Source: an uncultured Desulfobacteraceae bacterium (lineage in GTDB: Bacteria; Desulfobacterota; Desulfobacteria; Desulfobacterales; Desulfatirhabdiaceae). From it: 53,200 nt of DNA. The notes under the pieces are model-generated. The model was not told the origin of the DNA and did no database searches. It saw only the letters and a program-made list of their open reading frames with translations. Shown here one piece after another: positions 50,913-53,200 of the stretch (position 1 is the first letter of the stretch; each line of letters starts with the position of its first letter). Location of the stretch: the NCBI GenBank assembly GCA_903953895.1, contig CAJBLH010000249.1, positions 1-53,200 of the forward strand, in the 5' to 3' direction. Both the position numbers and the translations under genes were made by a program.

Positions 50913-52268
50913 ATGAAGTCATCCACTCACATTATGATCGTGGACGATGAGGAGACGATCTGTGAAGCGCTCTTTGCCTGGTTCGTCAAAGACGGATACA
51001 AGGTGTCAACCGCATTTTCCGGTGAACAGGCATTGGAATGTCTTCAGGAAAACAGTATCGATATTTTCCTGGTGGATGTCAAGATGCCGGGGATGAGCGG
51101 CATTGAACTTCTGTCCCGAATCAAGGAAAAACAGCCGGAAGCGGCGGTCATCATGATGACCGCCCATGGTTCGATTTCAGCGGCAGTGGAAGCCATGAAG
51201 CTTGGCGCAAGCGACTACCTGTGCAAACCGTTTGATCCGGATGCGCTGTCATTGCTCATGGAACGCGTCATGATGCAAAAATCGCTGCAAAAAGAGAACA
51301 GCGCCTTAAAAGAAAGACTTCTCGAGCAGCAGGAAGCGGCGGCCGACATTTTTATTGTGCATTCAGAGCCGATGCGGCAGATATTCTCGACAGTGGATGA
51401 AGTGGCGCCGTCTTCCGCTCCCATCTTTATCACCGGTGAAACCGGCGTGGGGAAGGATATTGTCGCCAGGGCCATCCACTTCAGGAGTCAGCGGACATAC
51501 GGACCCTTTGTGGCGGTTAATTGCGGCGCATTATCCGAGTCACTCTTGGAAAGCGAGCTGTTCGGCCATGAAAAAGGCGCCTTTACCGGCGCTATGAAAG
51601 CCCGGCGGGGGCGCCTGGAAATGGCGGATACGGGCACCCTGTTTCTGGATGAAATCGGAGAAATTTCAACCAAAATGCAGGTGGTCCTGTTGCGAGTGCT
51701 GGAGGAAAAACAATTTTTGCGGCTGGGTGGAAGCCAGCCCGTATCATCGGATTTCAGGTTGATCACGGCCACCCACCGGGATATCCCTATTTTAATCAAA
51801 GAAAAACAATTTCGGGAAGACTTTTATTACAGGATCAATGTTATTGCAATCAACATCCCTCCCTTGCGTGAACGGCTGGACGATATTCCTGTACTGGCCG
51901 ATCATTTTCTAAAGCGGTATGTCGAAGAAACCGGAAAACACCTGGAAGGCTTTACCCAAAAAGCACTGGATCATCTCAGGGTCTATCCCTGGCCCGGCAA
52001 TGTCAGAGAGTTGAAAAATGTTATCGAACGGGCGGTTGTCATCGCCAAGGGCCGAATCATCGGTACCGAGGAGCTGAAGTTCCTGGACCCAGGAAAAATG
52101 CCTTGTGAAACATCGCTGACGACGCTCGATGAACTGGAGCTGAATCATATCCGCTCCATGCTTTCGTCATGTGACGGAAATATCAGTCATGCGGCAAAGA
52201 AGTTGGGTGTCAACCGGAGTACCCTGTCTCGCAAAATGAAGCAATATCATTTGACTGCCCGAAATTAA
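50913..52268 (+). CDS. sigma-54-dependent NtrC-family response regulator
   Basis: 451 residues. Receiver 1-120 has the acidic pocket VDDEE and phospho-Asp55 (LVDVKMPG). The AAA+ domain (about 140-375) has Walker A GETGVGKD, the sigma-54 contact GAFTGA and Walker B GTLFLDEIGE. The Fis-type HTH at the end is NISHAAKKLGVNRSTLSRKM. It activates RNA polymerase with sigma-54 after phosphorylation by the upstream kinase. Neighbouring ferredoxin, TSUP and molybdoenzyme genes are the expected targets, but no -24/-12 site was spotted. Confidence 0.9.
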   Translation: MKSSTHIMIVDDEETICEALFAWFVKDGYKVSTAFSGEQALECLQENSIDIFLVDVKMPGMSGIELLSRIKEKQPEAAVIMMTAHGSISAAVEAMKLGASDYLCKPFDPDALSLLMERVMMQKSLQKENSALKERLLEQQEAAADIFIVHSEPMRQIFSTVDEVAPSSAPIFITGETGVGKDIVARAIHFRSQRTYGPFVAVNCGALSESLLESELFGHEKGAFTGAMKARRGRLEMADTGTLFLDEIGEISTKMQVVLLRVLEEKQFLRLGGSQPVSSDFRLITATHRDIPILIKEKQFREDFYYRINVIAINIPPLRERLDDIPVLADHFLKRYVEETGKHLEGFTQKALDHLRVYPWPGNVRELKNVIERAVVIAKGRIIGTEELKFLDPGKMPCETSLTTLDELELNHIRSMLSSCDGNISHAAKKLGVNRSTLSRKMKQYHLTARN

Positions 52269-52306
52269 AAATCCGGTTTTAGATTCCGAAAGAGACGCTA
52301 CATCGT

Positions 52307-52888
52307 TTGAATGCTAAACGACTTACATCATCTGGGGATTCCCATCTGGATCTGATCCCGATGGGCAGTATCGATACAACGACAGTATCCGTTATTGCAG
52401 CCAATCTTCAGACAATCCTCGGACTCAATACACGGGTTCTGGCGGTTCAACCGGTGCCAGAGTATGCGTTCCTTGCCCGCAGGGGGCAATATGATGGCGG
52501 AAAAATCCTTCAGGCGCTCACGGCCGTTCCCGCAGGCTCCCAATTCCGACTGGCAGTGGTTGCCGTGGATATTTTCACACCCATTCTGACATTTGTTTTC
52601 GGAGAATCGCAACTGGGCGGCATAGCGGCGGTCATTTCTGTGTTTCGCACCAAGAGCAACAATCGGAAAACGTCTTATGATCGGGCTGCAAAAATTGCTA
52701 TCCATGAAGTCGGGCATCTGTTGGGTATTGTCCACTGCCGGGCGCCGGATTGTCTGATGGGGTTTTCAAACAATCTGGATAAGCTGGATGCACTGCCGTT
52801 AAGATTTTGTGATGCCTGTGAATTCGAAGCCGGAAGACTGCTGATGCATTTGTTCGGCAAGCCTGGTGAAAGGCGCCGCCCGGGATGA
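52307..52888 (+). CDS. archaemetzincin-like metalloprotease
   Basis: 193 residues from a TTG at 52307; ATG at 52361 is an alternative but would remove the first beta strand. HEVGHLLGIVH is the zinc-binding HExxHxxGxxH motif, followed by CxxxxC(L)MGFSNN and CDAC. That cysteine pattern (C-x4-C-x-M ... C-x2-C) is specific to archaemetzincins (AmzA), which bind a second zinc. The substrate is unknown. It lies 38 bases behind the response regulator gene and may be a member of its transcript. Confidence 0.82.
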   Translation: MNAKRLTSSGDSHLDLIPMGSIDTTTVSVIAANLQTILGLNTRVLAVQPVPEYAFLARRGQYDGGKILQALTAVPAGSQFRLAVVAVDIFTPILTFVFGESQLGGIAAVISVFRTKSNNRKTSYDRAAKIAIHEVGHLLGIVHCRAPDCLMGFSNNLDKLDALPLRFCDACEFEAGRLLMHLFGKPGERRRPG

Positions 52889-53106
52889 ACCGTGTAACAG
52901 CGCCACCGGTACCTGGATATTCGGTCGATGGATATTTTTGGGCAGGGAAGTTCGGCAGGTCTCCTATACGGGCGGTCTTGTTTATTGTTCTTGAAAGTCA
53001 TCGGGGATTTTGTTATGCGTGCACATATTTTTAACCATGAGACACGGAAAAAATGTTTTTCGCGTAGTTTCACCCAATGTATTTTGTGCTGAAAAAGGAC
53101 GTAGCC

Positions 53107-53200
53107 ATGTCAGAAAAGACCATCTTCAGTATCTGCGGTATGTGTTCTGTTCACTGCCCTGTTCAGGTGAATGTTCAAAATGGTGAATGCCGATTTATAC
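53107..53200 (+). CDS. molybdopterin oxidoreductase, N-terminal fragment at window end
   Basis: The ATG at 53107 follows AAAGGA. The 31 visible residues, including FSICGMCSVHCPVQV, show the C-x2-C-x3-C start of a 4Fe-4S/bis-MGD oxidoreductase. The lack of a Tat signal suggests a cytoplasmic enzyme. The rest lies beyond the window, so the exact family (formate dehydrogenase-like, acetylene hydratase-like or other) is open. The two ferredoxins and the large flavoprotein upstream are plausible electron partners. Confidence 0.75.
   Translation, partial: MSEKTIFSICGMCSVHCPVQVNVQNGECRFI

Overview
The window looks like a chromosomal segment of a strictly anaerobic Desulfobacterota (Desulfobacteria/Desulfosarcina-like) bacterium. 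This is inferred from the gene families: many 4Fe-4S dicluster ferredoxins, HdrC-like and DUF1641 proteins, an SQR-type flavoprotein, several molybdopterin enzymes, TSUP transporters and sigma-54 two-component regulators. No rRNA, tRNA or CRISPR array was recognised.

Layout. 1-5.6 kb: the end of an AAA/PD-(D/E)XK protein, a MazEF-type toxin-antitoxin pair, and a xanthine-dehydrogenase-type molybdoenzyme (large subunit plus a fused 2Fe-2S/FAD subunit). 5.6-9.6 kb: a scarred region with a chimeric remnant, an arsR gene, an Fe-S protein, an unusual UspA-like protein, a truncated FmdE protein and a second AAA/PD-(D/E)XK gene. 9.9-19.5 kb: a phosphodiesterase diverging from a long + strand module made of ArsR, a TtrBCA/ArrA-type respiratory molybdoenzyme, an SQR-like flavoprotein, DUF1641 and a doubled HdrC protein. 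This is probably a membrane-bound sulfur- or metalloid-oxyanion electron-transfer system. 19.6-20.0 kb: a broken metY.

20.1-27.7 kb, minus strand: a TolC-like channel, then a nucleoside-type BMP ABC transporter operon ending in an MtaD-like deaminase. 27.7-38.6 kb, minus strand: oleC, oleB and oleA behind a 2366-residue PUFA-synthase-like megasynthase (KS-CLF-AT-DH'-DH-DH'-DH). This suggests polyunsaturated long-chain hydrocarbon synthesis, but the ACP/KR subunit, the enoyl reductase and oleD are not in the window. 38.9-43.1 kb: a small repeat protein, a third ATPase, two coiled-coil lipoproteins and a poly-gamma-glutamate hydrolase remnant.

43.1-53.2 kb: a redox regulon-like region with a large FAD/4Fe-4S oxidoreductase, two paralogous four-cluster ferredoxins, a split TSUP exporter, a decayed NtrC-type gene, an intact histidine kinase/sigma-54 regulator pair, an archaemetzincin, and the start of another molybdopterin oxidoreductase cut by the window end.

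Dispersed G/C-rich palindromes and G-rich tandem repeats recur throughout, some inside the linkers of multidomain proteins. Several genes are broken, so the region has been rearranged repeatedly.
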